From assembly GCA_900766135.1 (NCBI GenBank), contig CAAFUF010000049.1, positions 1 through 64,000 of the forward strand: DNA of 64,000 nucleotides, written 5' to 3'. The stretch comes from Paenibacillaceae bacterium (lineage in GTDB: Bacteria; Bacillota; Bacilli; Paenibacillales; Paenibacillaceae). The notes under the pieces are model-generated. The model was not told the origin of the DNA, ran no database searches, and was given only the letters and a program-made list of their open reading frames with translations. The first letter of the stretch is position 1, and each line of letters opens with the position of its first letter. A program made the position numbers and the translations under genes. Below, piece by piece: positions 1-7,704 of this stretch.

Positions 1-142
1 TGAGTAGCGGAGCGTACATAGGGGTACGTGAGCAACGGAAGGCCCGGGTGAATTCAAGATTCGATGTCGAATCAGCTTCTTGAGTAACATCGTGATCAAA
101 GTTCGTTTTTTGAACTACCTCTATAAAGAAGGAGTGGGCTCT
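1..142. other. intergenic leader upstream of tpiA with a hairpin
   Basis: This stretch has no convincing gene. It contains a perfect inverted repeat, GATTCGA-TG-TCGAATC, at about 59-74, whose outer flanks (CAAG and CTTG) can extend the stem. In this gene order pgk would normally lie just upstream, so the TGA at base 1 could be its stop codon, but that cannot be judged from the window. The hairpin could be a processing or stabilising element inside a glycolytic transcript; that is inference. Confidence 0.4.
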
Positions 143-895
143 GTGAGAACACCTATTATCGCCGGGAACTGGAAAATGTTCAAAACCGTTTCCGAAGCCA
201 AAGCCTTCTTCGAAGCCGTTAAGGGAAAAGCGGAGGTTGCCGGCGTTGAGAGCGTCATTTGCGCGCCGTTCACTAACCTTCCGGCTTTGGTAGAAGCTGC
301 GAAAGGCACGTCGATCAAAATCGGCGCGCAAAACATGCATTTTGAAGACGAGGGAGCCTTCACCGGAGAAATCAGCGGTCGCATGCTGAAAGAGCTTGGC
401 GTGGATTATGTGATCATCGGCCATTCCGAGCGCCGGGCGTATTTCGGCGAAACCGACGAAATCGTAAACAAGAAGATCCTGGCGGCCTTCAAACACGGCT
501 TGACCCCGATCCCTTGCGTCGGCGAGAAGCTCGAAGAGCGAGAAGCCGGCCAAACGAAAGAAGTCGTGAAGGTTCAAACCGAAGCGGCTTTGAAAGGGTT
601 AACTGCCGAGCAAGCGGCGCAAGTCGTGATTGCCTATGAACCGATCTGGGCGATTGGAACAGGCAAATCCTCCACGTCGCAAGACGCGAACGAAGTGATT
701 TCCTACATCCGCAGCCTGGTGAAGGGCCTTTACGGCGACGACGTGGCCGCGAAAATCCGTATCCAATACGGCGGCAGCGTGAAACCGGAGAACGTGAAGG
801 AGTACATGGGCCAAAGCGACATCGACGGCGCGCTCGTCGGCGGTGCCAGCCTGCAGCCGGACTCTTACATCCAGCTCGTTGAGGGGGCGAAATAA
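143..895 (+). CDS. tpiA: triose-phosphate isomerase
   Basis: This cytoplasmic glycolytic enzyme interconverts dihydroxyacetone phosphate and glyceraldehyde 3-phosphate. The 250-residue product is full length for the family. Diagnostic segments are the N-terminal TPIIAGNWKM with the catalytic Lys, the catalytic His in IIGHSERR, the catalytic Glu in AYEPIWAIGTG followed by the flexible loop, and the phosphate-binding YGGSVKPEN and GALVGGASL segments near the C-terminus. I chose the GTG at 143 because AAGAAGGAG lies just upstream and the product then begins where the family begins; the open frame extends upstream to 80 without similarity. The stop codon directly abuts the gpmI start, so the two are co-transcribed and probably translationally coupled. 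Confidence 0.97.
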   Translation: MRTPIIAGNWKMFKTVSEAKAFFEAVKGKAEVAGVESVICAPFTNLPALVEAAKGTSIKIGAQNMHFEDEGAFTGEISGRMLKELGVDYVIIGHSERRAYFGETDEIVNKKILAAFKHGLTPIPCVGEKLEEREAGQTKEVVKVQTEAALKGLTAEQAAQVVIAYEPIWAIGTGKSSTSQDANEVISYIRSLVKGLYGDDVAAKIRIQYGGSVKPENVKEYMGQSDIDGALVGGASLQPDSYIQLVEGAK

Positions 896-2443
896 ATGAC
901 GGCTCCCAAACCAGTAGCTCTGATCATCATGGACGGGTTCGGACTTCGCGATAAAGTCGAAGGCAATGCGGTTGCCCAAGCGAACAAACCGAACTATGAC
1001 CGTTATTTGAAGCAATACCCGAATGCCACGTTGACCGCCAGCGGCGAAGCGGTTGGTTTGCCTGAAGGGCAGATGGGGAACTCCGAAGTCGGTCACCTGA
1101 ACATCGGTGCCGGCCGGATCGTATACCAGGATTTGACCCGGATCTCCAAATCGATTCGCGAAGGCGAGTTCTTCTCGAACGAAACGCTGGTGAATGCGGT
1201 ACGCAGCGCGAAATCGAAGGGGAAGAAGCTGCATCTGTACGGCCTTCTGTCCGACGGCGGCGTGCATAGCCACATTGAGCATATGTTCGCCATGCTGGAA
1301 CTGGCGAAGAAGGAAGAAATGAACGAAGTTTACGTACATGCCTTCCTTGACGGCCGCGACGTGGCTCCGGACAGCGCCAAAGGCTTCCTGGAGCGCCTGA
1401 TCGCCAAGATGAACGAGCTTGGTGTCGGCAAAATCGCAACCGTGCAAGGCCGTTACTATGCGATGGACCGCGACAAACGCTGGGACCGCGTAGAGAAATC
1501 GTACCGGGCCATGGTGTATGCGGAAGGACCGCAATATACCGATCCGATTCAAGCGGTTACGGAATCGTACGAAAAATCGGTATTTGACGAATTCGTCATG
1601 CCGACCGTCATCGTCGATGGCCATGGCCAACCGATCGCGCAAGTGGAAAGCGGCGACTCCGTCGTCTTCCTAAACTTCCGTCCGGACCGTGCCATTCAGC
1701 TGTCCAACGTATTTACGAACAAAGATTTCCAAGGCTTCGACCGCGGACCGAAATTCCCGAAAGACCTGCACTTCGTCTGCTTGACCTTGTTTGCGGAGTC
1801 GGTTGACGGGTTCGTTGCGTACAAGCCGAAGAATCTCGACAATACGTTCGGCGAAGTGCTGGTCCAACAGGGCAAGAAGCAACTGCGGATTGCCGAAACG
1901 GAAAAATACCCGCACGTCACGTTCTTCTTCAGCGGCGGGCGCGATGTCGAGCTTCCGGGCGAAAAACGCGTGCTGATCGCCTCGCCGAAGGTTGCAACCT
2001 ATGACCTGAAGCCGGAAATGAGCGCCTATGAAGTGGCAGAAGCATGCGTAAAGGAAATCGAGTCGGATCAACACGACGCGATCATCCTGAACTTTGCCAA
2101 CCCGGATATGGTCGGACACTCCGGCATGATGGAGCCGACGATCAAAGCGGTTGAAGTTACGGACGAGTGCGTGGGCAAGGTTGTGGACGCCGTCAAAGCC
2201 AAAGGCGGAGTTGTCGTCATCATTGCCGATCACGGGAACGCCGATATGGAAATCGATGACCAAGGCCGTCCGTTTACCGCGCATACGACGAATCCGGTGC
2301 CGTTCATCGTAACCGACGAGAACGTTGTATTACGCGAAAAAGGCATTCTCGCCGACGTAGCTCCGACGCTGCTGGACCTGATGGGCCTGCCGCAGCCGCC
2401 GGAAATGACCGGCCAATCGATGATTGCCAGCCGCAAGGCATAA
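896..2443 (+). CDS. gpmI: 2,3-bisphosphoglycerate-independent phosphoglycerate mutase
   Basis: This Mn-dependent enzyme of the alkaline phosphatase superfamily converts 3-phosphoglycerate to 2-phosphoglycerate. The 515-residue length is normal. Visible signatures are the metal-binding MDGFG at residues 12-16, the nucleophile Ser63 in GQMGNSEVGHLNIG, the HSHIEH and DGRD segments, and the C-terminal metal site ADHGNADME. GAGGGGG in the tail of tpiA serves as ribosome binding site, and the ATG follows the tpiA stop codon with no gap. It sits between tpiA and eno, the usual Bacillales glycolytic order. Nothing unusual was seen in the frame. Confidence 0.97.
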   Translation: MTAPKPVALIIMDGFGLRDKVEGNAVAQANKPNYDRYLKQYPNATLTASGEAVGLPEGQMGNSEVGHLNIGAGRIVYQDLTRISKSIREGEFFSNETLVNAVRSAKSKGKKLHLYGLLSDGGVHSHIEHMFAMLELAKKEEMNEVYVHAFLDGRDVAPDSAKGFLERLIAKMNELGVGKIATVQGRYYAMDRDKRWDRVEKSYRAMVYAEGPQYTDPIQAVTESYEKSVFDEFVMPTVIVDGHGQPIAQVESGDSVVFLNFRPDRAIQLSNVFTNKDFQGFDRGPKFPKDLHFVCLTLFAESVDGFVAYKPKNLDNTFGEVLVQQGKKQLRIAETEKYPHVTFFFSGGRDVELPGEKRVLIASPKVATYDLKPEMSAYEVAEACVKEIESDQHDAIILNFANPDMVGHSGMMEPTIKAVEVTDECVGKVVDAVKAKGGVVVIIADHGNADMEIDDQGRPFTAHTTNPVPFIVTDENVVLREKGILADVAPTLLDLMGLPQPPEMTGQSMIASRKA

Positions 2444-2477
2444 GATAACCATAAAACACTTAAAGGAGATTATTCAC

Positions 2478-3770
2478 ATGACGATTATTTCTGACGTATA
2501 CGCTCGCGAAGTCCTGGACTCCCGCGGGAACCCTACCGTTGAAGTTGAAGTTTACCTCGAATCCGGCGCTATGGGCCGCGCGATCGTTCCTTCCGGCGCT
2601 TCCACCGGTGCGCATGAAGCTGTAGAGCTTCGCGACGACGACAAATCCCGTTACCTCGGCAAAGGCGTATTGAACGCCGTGAAGAACGTAAACGAGATCA
2701 TCGCTCCTGAAGTCATTGGCATGGACGCGCTGGACCAAGTCGGCATCGACAAAATGATGATCGAACTGGACGGCACGCCAAACAAAGGCAAACTGGGCGC
2801 GAACGCGATCCTGGCCGTTTCGATGGCGGTTGCCCGCGCGGCTGCAGACGCTTTGGATCTGCCGCTGTATGCTTACCTGGGCGGATTTAACGCGAAACAA
2901 CTTCCAGTTCCGATGATGAACATCGTGAACGGCGGCGCGCATGCCGACAACAACGTTGACGTGCAAGAATTCATGATCCTGCCTGTAGGCGCTCCTTCCT
3001 TCAAAGAAGCTCTTCGCACAGGCGCTGAAATTTTCCACAACCTGAAATCCGTTCTGAAAGCAAAAGGCCTGAACACGGCTGTAGGCGACGAAGGCGGCTT
3101 TGCTCCGAACTTCACTTCCAACGAAGACGCTTTGTCCTCGATCATGGAAGCTATCACGAAAGCCGGCTATACGCCAGGTAAAGACGTATTCTTGGGTATG
3201 GACGTCGCTTCCACCGAGTTCTACAAAGACGGCAAATACCATCTGGAAGGCGAAGGCAAATCCTTCACATCCGCTGAGTTCGTTGACCTGCTTGCTTCTT
3301 GGGCAGACAAATATCCGATCATCACGATCGAAGACGGCTGCGCTGAAGACGATTGGGAAGGTTGGAAGCTGCTGACCGAGAAACTGGGCAACAAAATCCA
3401 ACTCGTGGGCGACGACCTGTTCGTAACTAACACGGAACGTTTGTACAAAGGGATTCAAGAAGGCATCGGTAACTCGATCCTGATCAAAGTGAACCAAATC
3501 GGTACGTTGACGGAAACGTTCGACGCAATCGAAATGGCAAAACGCGCGGGTTATACGGCAGTGATCTCCCACCGTTCCGGCGAATCCGAAGACAGCACGA
3601 TCGCCGATATCGCCGTGGCAACGAACGCCGGCCAAATCAAAACCGGTGCTCCTTCCCGTACGGACCGTATCGCGAAATACAACCAATTGCTTCGCATCGA
3701 AGACCAATTGGCTGACCTGGCTCAATACAACGGCTTGAAATCCTTCTACAACCTGAAAGCTCATCGTTAA
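2478..3770 (+). CDS. eno: enolase
   Basis: Enolase dehydrates 2-phosphoglycerate to phosphoenolpyruvate; in Firmicutes it is also an RNA-degradosome partner and can appear on the cell surface. The 430-residue product has the family N-terminus (YAREVLDSRGNPTVEVEV), the substrate-loop sequence PSGASTGAHEA, the metal ligands in VGDEGGFAP and IEDG, the catalytic Lys region LIKVNQIGTL, and the SHRSGESED signature near the C-terminus. The ATG at 2478 follows AAAGGAG with good spacing; the longer open frame from 2424 only overlaps the gpmI end. It lies 34 bp after gpmI and is the last gene of the operon, followed by a strong terminator. Confidence 0.97.
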   Translation: MTIISDVYAREVLDSRGNPTVEVEVYLESGAMGRAIVPSGASTGAHEAVELRDDDKSRYLGKGVLNAVKNVNEIIAPEVIGMDALDQVGIDKMMIELDGTPNKGKLGANAILAVSMAVARAAADALDLPLYAYLGGFNAKQLPVPMMNIVNGGAHADNNVDVQEFMILPVGAPSFKEALRTGAEIFHNLKSVLKAKGLNTAVGDEGGFAPNFTSNEDALSSIMEAITKAGYTPGKDVFLGMDVASTEFYKDGKYHLEGEGKSFTSAEFVDLLASWADKYPIITIEDGCAEDDWEGWKLLTEKLGNKIQLVGDDLFVTNTERLYKGIQEGIGNSILIKVNQIGTLTETFDAIEMAKRAGYTAVISHRSGESEDSTIADIAVATNAGQIKTGAPSRTDRIAKYNQLLRIEDQLADLAQYNGLKSFYNLKAHR

Positions 3771-3820
3771 GAAGGACGACCGGATAACCCCGGTCTAACG
3801 ATAACAGGGGGCTGTCCCCA

Positions 3821-3866
3821 AAAAATAATCGGCCAGGGGATTCATACCTGGCCGATTATTTTTCTT
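3821..3866 (+). terminator. terminator after eno
   Basis: A perfect 17-bp inverted repeat has arms at 3821-3837 and 3847-3863 around a 9-base loop and ends in a T-rich run. This is a classic Rho-independent terminator. The A-rich 5' side means it could also work on the other strand. Confidence 0.92.
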
Positions 3867-3919
3867 TGTTGGCATAGTTGCCAGGCTTCCAGAAGATTGT
3901 GGGCAAGGGAATCGGCAAG

Positions 3920-4101
3920 AATGTTGCAGTTTGTGCAACAATATCAGCCGATTCCTTCGCATACACTCCAAAATGCTGCACAAAGTGCAACATTCCGGCC
4001 CCGCAGGACAGTTTGAGGGTGGAAATGTTGTAGAAGATGCAACATTTCCACCCCCACAGGCCGTTTCACCGCCTAAATCCTGCACTAAACGCAACATTTC
4101 C
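3920..4101. repeat. array A: four palindromes, TGTTGCA-N5-TGCAACA type, 52-bp period
   Basis: Four imperfect palindromes have centres at about 3931, 3983, 4035 and 4087, an exact 52-bp period. The core is TGTTGCA, five bases, TGCAACA. The first copy is perfect (3922-3940); the third has the longest stem (about 4017-4053); the fourth is degenerate. Sequence between cores is not obviously conserved. No cas gene or leader is present. Arrays B and C in this window have the same design with other cores. Confidence 0.8.
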
Positions 4102-4258
4102 ATGACCGAGAGAGATTTCTGAGATATACCCGATCGATCCCAGTAGCCCATTCTTCAACGGCTTTGGCGCTTTCCTTGGCTGCGGAGTATTGCTGTTTAC
4201 TGGCGGCCGCAATGACCTCCATCGCCGCAACGATCTGGTTTAATTGTTCCCGATTCGA

Positions 4259-4314
4259 TTGACAACCGAAGCGGAAGTTCGGTATATTGAGAAAGAATAG
4301 CGTAAACGTTTACG
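4259..4314 (+). promoter_or_regulatory. promoter and LacI-type operator of the lacI-family gene
   Basis: TTGACA (4259-4264) and TATATT (4283-4288) are separated by 18 bp, a good sigma-A-type promoter. A perfect 14-bp palindrome CGTAAACGTTTACG (4301-4314) lies where transcription should start. The same 12-bp core recurs upstream of the GH13 gene, so the regulator probably represses itself and that gene. The core also resembles catabolite-responsive elements, so CcpA is an alternative binder. Confidence 0.78.
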
Positions 4315-4341
4315 TTGAATTGGAGAAGTGGGGATACAAGC

Positions 4342-5346
4342 ATGAGTGCAACCATTAAAGACGTTGCCAGATTGGCAGGCGTATCGGTAGCGACCGTCTC
4401 CCGGGTGCTGAACGATTTGCCGGGCTATTCGGAAGAGACCCGGGTCAAAGTGCTGAATGCGGTGGCTGAGCTGAAGTATCAGCCCAATGCGATCGCGCGG
4501 GGATTGGTCAACAAGCGGACCCAGACGATCGGGGTGTTGTTCCCGAGCGTATCGAGCGCATTCTCCTCGGAGATCCTGCACGGGATTGAGGAAGCGGCGC
4601 AGGAACAAGGCTACAGCGTGGTGGTCTGCAATACGGCCGAGGACGGCAAGCGGACGATGAAATATTTGCAGGTGCTGCGGGAGAAGCAGGTGGACGGGAT
4701 TATTTTTTCGAGTGGCGTACTGAAAGAGGAGTATTACCAGACGCTTCGGGCCATGGAGGTTCCGGTCGTCCTGGTGGCCACGAAGTCCGAGTATGCGGAT
4801 ATTCCTTACGTCAAGGTGGATGACTACCAGGCGGCGTATGACGCCTGCGCGTATTTGATCCGGCGGGGGCACCGCCGGATCGCCATGATCGGCGGGCCGG
4901 CCCACGACGTGATCGCCGGCGAGCCGCGCATCGCCGGTTTCCGCGCCGCCCTGGCCGATCACGGCCTGCCGCCGGACGAGGCGCCCGTGCTGGACGGGGG
5001 CTTCGTCTTCGCCGGCGGTTGCGCGGCGGCGGCGGCGCTGCTGCGCCAAGCGCCGGAGATCACGGCGGTGTTCGCCGCCGGCGATGAAATGGCGATCGGC
5101 GTCATCTCCACCGCGGCGCGCCTGGGCATCGCCGTTCCGGCGCAGCTCTCCGTCATCGGCTACGACAATCTCAAGCTGGCCGAGATGTGTTATCCGCCGC
5201 TGACCACCGTCGCCCAGCCGCTGACGGAAATGGGCCGCTTGACCGCGGCCAAGCTCATCGCCCGGATTGAAACGGGCCAGCCGGAGGCCTGCGAAATCTT
5301 GCCGCATCAGGTGATGGAACGCGGCACGGTGAGCACGAGGGAGTAA
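4342..5346 (+). CDS. LacI-family transcriptional regulator of the alpha-glucoside locus
   Basis: The 334-residue product is a typical LacI/GalR repressor. A helix-turn-helix and hinge helix occupy about residues 1-60 (TIKDVARLAGVSVATVSRVLN, then YQPNAIARGL). A periplasmic-binding-protein-like effector domain follows (TIGVLFPSVSSAF, the RRGHRRIAMIGG segment and VIGYDNL). The ATG at 4342 gives the standard N-terminus; the open frame begins earlier at a TTG. A palindromic operator lies in its own promoter, and a matching one lies upstream of the oligo-1,6-glucosidase gene that follows. The likely inducer is an alpha-glucoside such as isomaltose or maltose, which is inference from context. Confidence 0.92.
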   Translation: MSATIKDVARLAGVSVATVSRVLNDLPGYSEETRVKVLNAVAELKYQPNAIARGLVNKRTQTIGVLFPSVSSAFSSEILHGIEEAAQEQGYSVVVCNTAEDGKRTMKYLQVLREKQVDGIIFSSGVLKEEYYQTLRAMEVPVVLVATKSEYADIPYVKVDDYQAAYDACAYLIRRGHRRIAMIGGPAHDVIAGEPRIAGFRAALADHGLPPDEAPVLDGGFVFAGGCAAAAALLRQAPEITAVFAAGDEMAIGVISTAARLGIAVPAQLSVIGYDNLKLAEMCYPPLTTVAQPLTEMGRLTAAKLIARIETGQPEACEILPHQVMERGTVSTRE

Positions 5347-5376
5347 GCTAGGAAGGTAAGCCGAGATGAGCACGGT

Positions 5377-5418
5377 GAGACATGTATGGCGGGACATGTG
5401 TGGCGAGACATGTATGGA
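5377..5418 (+). repeat. three tandem 14-bp repeats
   Basis: Three adjacent 14-bp units have the form GAGACATGTATGGC; the middle unit differs at two positions and the last at its final base. They lie just after the stop codon of the LacI-family gene. No function can be assigned. Confidence 0.7.
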
Positions 5419-5563
5419 AGAGCTTATCGTTTAGCCACCGTTTTAGCCACCATTGCAGCTGCCGTTGCGCTACGGCTGCAGGCCTACGGATACGGGCGAG
5501 GCGTTCGTTCCGAACGGCACTGCATGCAGTCAGGCTTCGGCCATCAGCGCAAAAATAGCGGTA

Positions 5564-5745
5564 TAAAATAACCTTATTTACGATATTTCGGCGTTTGGAT
5601 TGAAAATAAGGGGAATAAATCCCCTTATTCCTTCCGAAATGAGGCATGTTGCGGCTCAAGCGGCGAAATAAGGACAAAAAAACGTTATTTTCGCGGTAAA
5701 CATGAACCCGGGAGAAATAAGGACATTTCATGTTCTTATTATTCG
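5564..5745. repeat. array B: palindromes of the AATAAGGNN-N7-NNCCTTATT type
   Basis: Three clear palindromes are centred at about 5617, 5679 and 5728, with a weaker copy near 5577. The clearest is AATAAGGGG (5605-5613) and CCCCTTATT (5621-5629) around a 7-base loop. The array occupies the intergenic space between the LacI-family gene and the GH13 gene. Its organisation matches arrays A and C but its core sequence differs. Confidence 0.7.
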
Positions 5746-5768
5746 AGGTCATGTTTTTTACTCTCAAC

Positions 5769-5805
5769 GTAAACGTTTACTCAAGGTTTGCTGTTCAGAC
5801 AAAAT
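5769..5805 (+). promoter_or_regulatory. operator and probable promoter of the GH13 gene
   Basis: The 12-bp palindrome GTAAACGTTTAC (5769-5780) is identical to the core of the operator in front of the LacI-family gene. A weak promoter can be placed as TTTACT (5776-5781), 18 bp, CAAAAT (5800-5805), in which case the operator covers the -35 box. The operator match is seen directly; the promoter is inferred. Confidence 0.65.
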
Positions 5806-5906
5806 AGGACCCAATAGAACACAAGAGGTTGCAATAAGGCACAATACACACGGAAAAGGGCAAAACTAGTTAGATGTTTAGATAGACCCTAGAGGAGGAC
5901 GTATTC

Positions 5907-7589
5907 ATGGACAAAAAATGGTGGAAAGAAAGCGTTGTATATCAAATCTATCCGCGCAGCTTCATGGACAGCAATGGGGACGGGATTGGCGACTTAAGGG
6001 GGATCCTCTCCAAGCTGGACTATTTGAAAACGCTGGGCGTGGACGTGGTCTGGCTATGCCCGGTGTACGAGTCGCCGAACGACGACAACGGGTACGATAT
6101 CAGCAATTATCAGTCGATCATGGATTCCTTCGGCACGATGAAGGATTGGGAGGAGCTGTTGGACGGATTGCATGCCCGGGGCATGAAGTTGATCATGGAC
6201 CTGGTCGTCAACCACAGCTCGGACGAGCATCATTGGTTCGCGGAGTCGCGCAAATCGAAGGACAATCCGTACCGCGATTACTATATCTGGCGTCCCGGCC
6301 AAGGGGGGGAAGCCCCGAACGACTGGGGTTCGTTCTTCAGCGGACCGGCATGGGAATACGACGAATCTACGGGAGAATATTACCTGCATATGTTCTCCAA
6401 GAAGCAGCCGGACCTGAACTGGGAAAATCCGAAGGTACGCCGCGAAGTATACGACATGATGACCTGGTGGCTCGATAAAGGGATCGACGGGTTCCGGATG
6501 GACGTCATCAACATGATCTCCAAGCCGCCGGGGCTGCCGGACAGCGCGGACGGGGGGACTTGCATCAATGGGCCGCGGGTCCACGAGTTCCTGCAGGAAA
6601 TGAACCGCGAGGTTCTGTCCCAATACGATATCATGACGGTGGGCGAAACGCTTGACGTCACGCCGGAAGATGCGATCCTGTTCGCCGGAACGGACCGGGG
6701 CGAGTTGAGCATGGTATTCCAGTTCGAGCTGATGGGCATCGATTCGGGCTCGGACGGCAAATGGTGGGGCAAGCCGTGGACGCTGGTCGATTTCAAACAG
6801 ATCCTCTCCAAATGGCAGACCGATTTGGAAGGGAAGGCGTGGAACAGCATCTATCTGAACAACCACGACCAGCCGCGCTTGCTCTCGCGATTCGGCAATG
6901 ACCGCGAATATCATAACGTGTCGGCCAAAATGCTGGCTACGATGCTGCATACGCTGCAAGGCACGCCGTATATTTACCAAGGTGAGGAAATCGGCATGAC
7001 CAACGTGCAGTTCGGGTCGATCGACGAGTACCGCGATATCGAGACGTTGAACATGTACAAGGAATACCTGGAGAAAGGCCGTACGGCGGAGGAAATCATG
7101 GAGGCAATCTACGCCAAGGGGCGGGACAACGCCCGTACGCCGATGCAATGGGACGGCAGCCGCCCGCATGCCGGCTTTACGACCGGTACGCCATGGCTGG
7201 CGGTTAACCCGAATTACCGGGACATCAACGTGGAGAGAGCGTTAGCGGACGAGAACTCGATTTTCCACTATTACCGCAAGCTCATCCAGTTGCGCAAGCA
7301 GCATGAGGTGATCGTCTACGGCCGATACGAGCTGCTGAATGCGAACGACGAACAGGTCTATGCCTATACCCGCACGATGGGGCAAGAGCAATTATTGGTG
7401 GTCTTGAATTTCTATGATCGGCCGGCCCGATTTGCCTGGACAACGCCGGAAGCCGCGGCAATGAGCAACGAGAAGGCCCAGGGAGCAGAGCTGCTCATCG
7501 CGAATTATGAAGATGCCCCGACTGGAGCGGATGTGCGGAGCATGGATTTGCGGCCGTACGAGGCGCGCGTATATAAATGGACCAACTAA
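5907..7589 (+). CDS. GH13 oligo-1,6-glucosidase (isomaltase-like alpha-glucosidase)
   Basis: The 560-residue cytoplasmic enzyme belongs to the oligo-1,6-glucosidase/alpha-glucosidase group of GH13 and has no signal peptide. It begins WWKESVVYQIYPRSF, as this group does. Conserved regions are DLVVNHSSDEH, GFRMDVIN (nucleophile Asp199), TVGET (acid/base Glu247) and NNHDQPR (Asp321). The Val directly after Asp199 is the residue usually linked to alpha-1,6 preference, whereas maltases carry other residues there, so isomaltose or isomalto-oligosaccharides are the likely substrates. AGAGGAGG provides a strong ribosome binding site. The operator match with the upstream gene suggests LacI-type control. 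Trehalose-6-phosphate hydrolase is a less likely alternative. Confidence 0.93.
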   Translation: MDKKWWKESVVYQIYPRSFMDSNGDGIGDLRGILSKLDYLKTLGVDVVWLCPVYESPNDDNGYDISNYQSIMDSFGTMKDWEELLDGLHARGMKLIMDLVVNHSSDEHHWFAESRKSKDNPYRDYYIWRPGQGGEAPNDWGSFFSGPAWEYDESTGEYYLHMFSKKQPDLNWENPKVRREVYDMMTWWLDKGIDGFRMDVINMISKPPGLPDSADGGTCINGPRVHEFLQEMNREVLSQYDIMTVGETLDVTPEDAILFAGTDRGELSMVFQFELMGIDSGSDGKWWGKPWTLVDFKQILSKWQTDLEGKAWNSIYLNNHDQPRLLSRFGNDREYHNVSAKMLATMLHTLQGTPYIYQGEEIGMTNVQFGSIDEYRDIETLNMYKEYLEKGRTAEEIMEAIYAKGRDNARTPMQWDGSRPHAGFTTGTPWLAVNPNYRDINVERALADENSIFHYYRKLIQLRKQHEVIVYGRYELLNANDEQVYAYTRTMGQEQLLVVLNFYDRPARFAWTTPEAAAMSNEKAQGAELLIANYEDAPTGADVRSMDLRPYEARVYKWTN

Positions 7590-7606
7590 ATGCCCAAAAA
7601 AGAAGA

Positions 7607-7641
7607 GGACGCCCGAAACCCGGGGCGTCCTTGATTTTTAT
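7607..7641 (+). terminator. terminator after the GH13 gene
   Basis: GGACGCCC (7607-7614) pairs with GGGCGTCC (7623-7630), followed by a T-rich tail. It lies 17 bp after the stop codon, where a Rho-independent terminator is expected. Confidence 0.85.
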
Positions 7642-7704
7642 GTTCATATTTTCACAAGTTGATGTAGTTAATGATACAACCTGACGTTGATTACGCGCCG
7701 GGTC

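Noticed and set aside
80..142. Upstream extension of tpiA to an ATG-like start at 80
   Set aside because: The extra residues do not match the family, and the GTG at 143 has a proper ribosome binding site.
599..3764. Long minus-strand open frames opposite gpmI and eno (up to 434 codons)
   Set aside because: They lie antisense to well-identified glycolytic genes, have no ribosome binding sites and look like codon-bias shadows.
4301..4314. CcpA catabolite-responsive element as the only reading of CGTAAACGTTTACG
   Set aside because: The perfect symmetry and its repetition before the adjacent target gene favour the local LacI-family repressor, though CcpA binding cannot be excluded.
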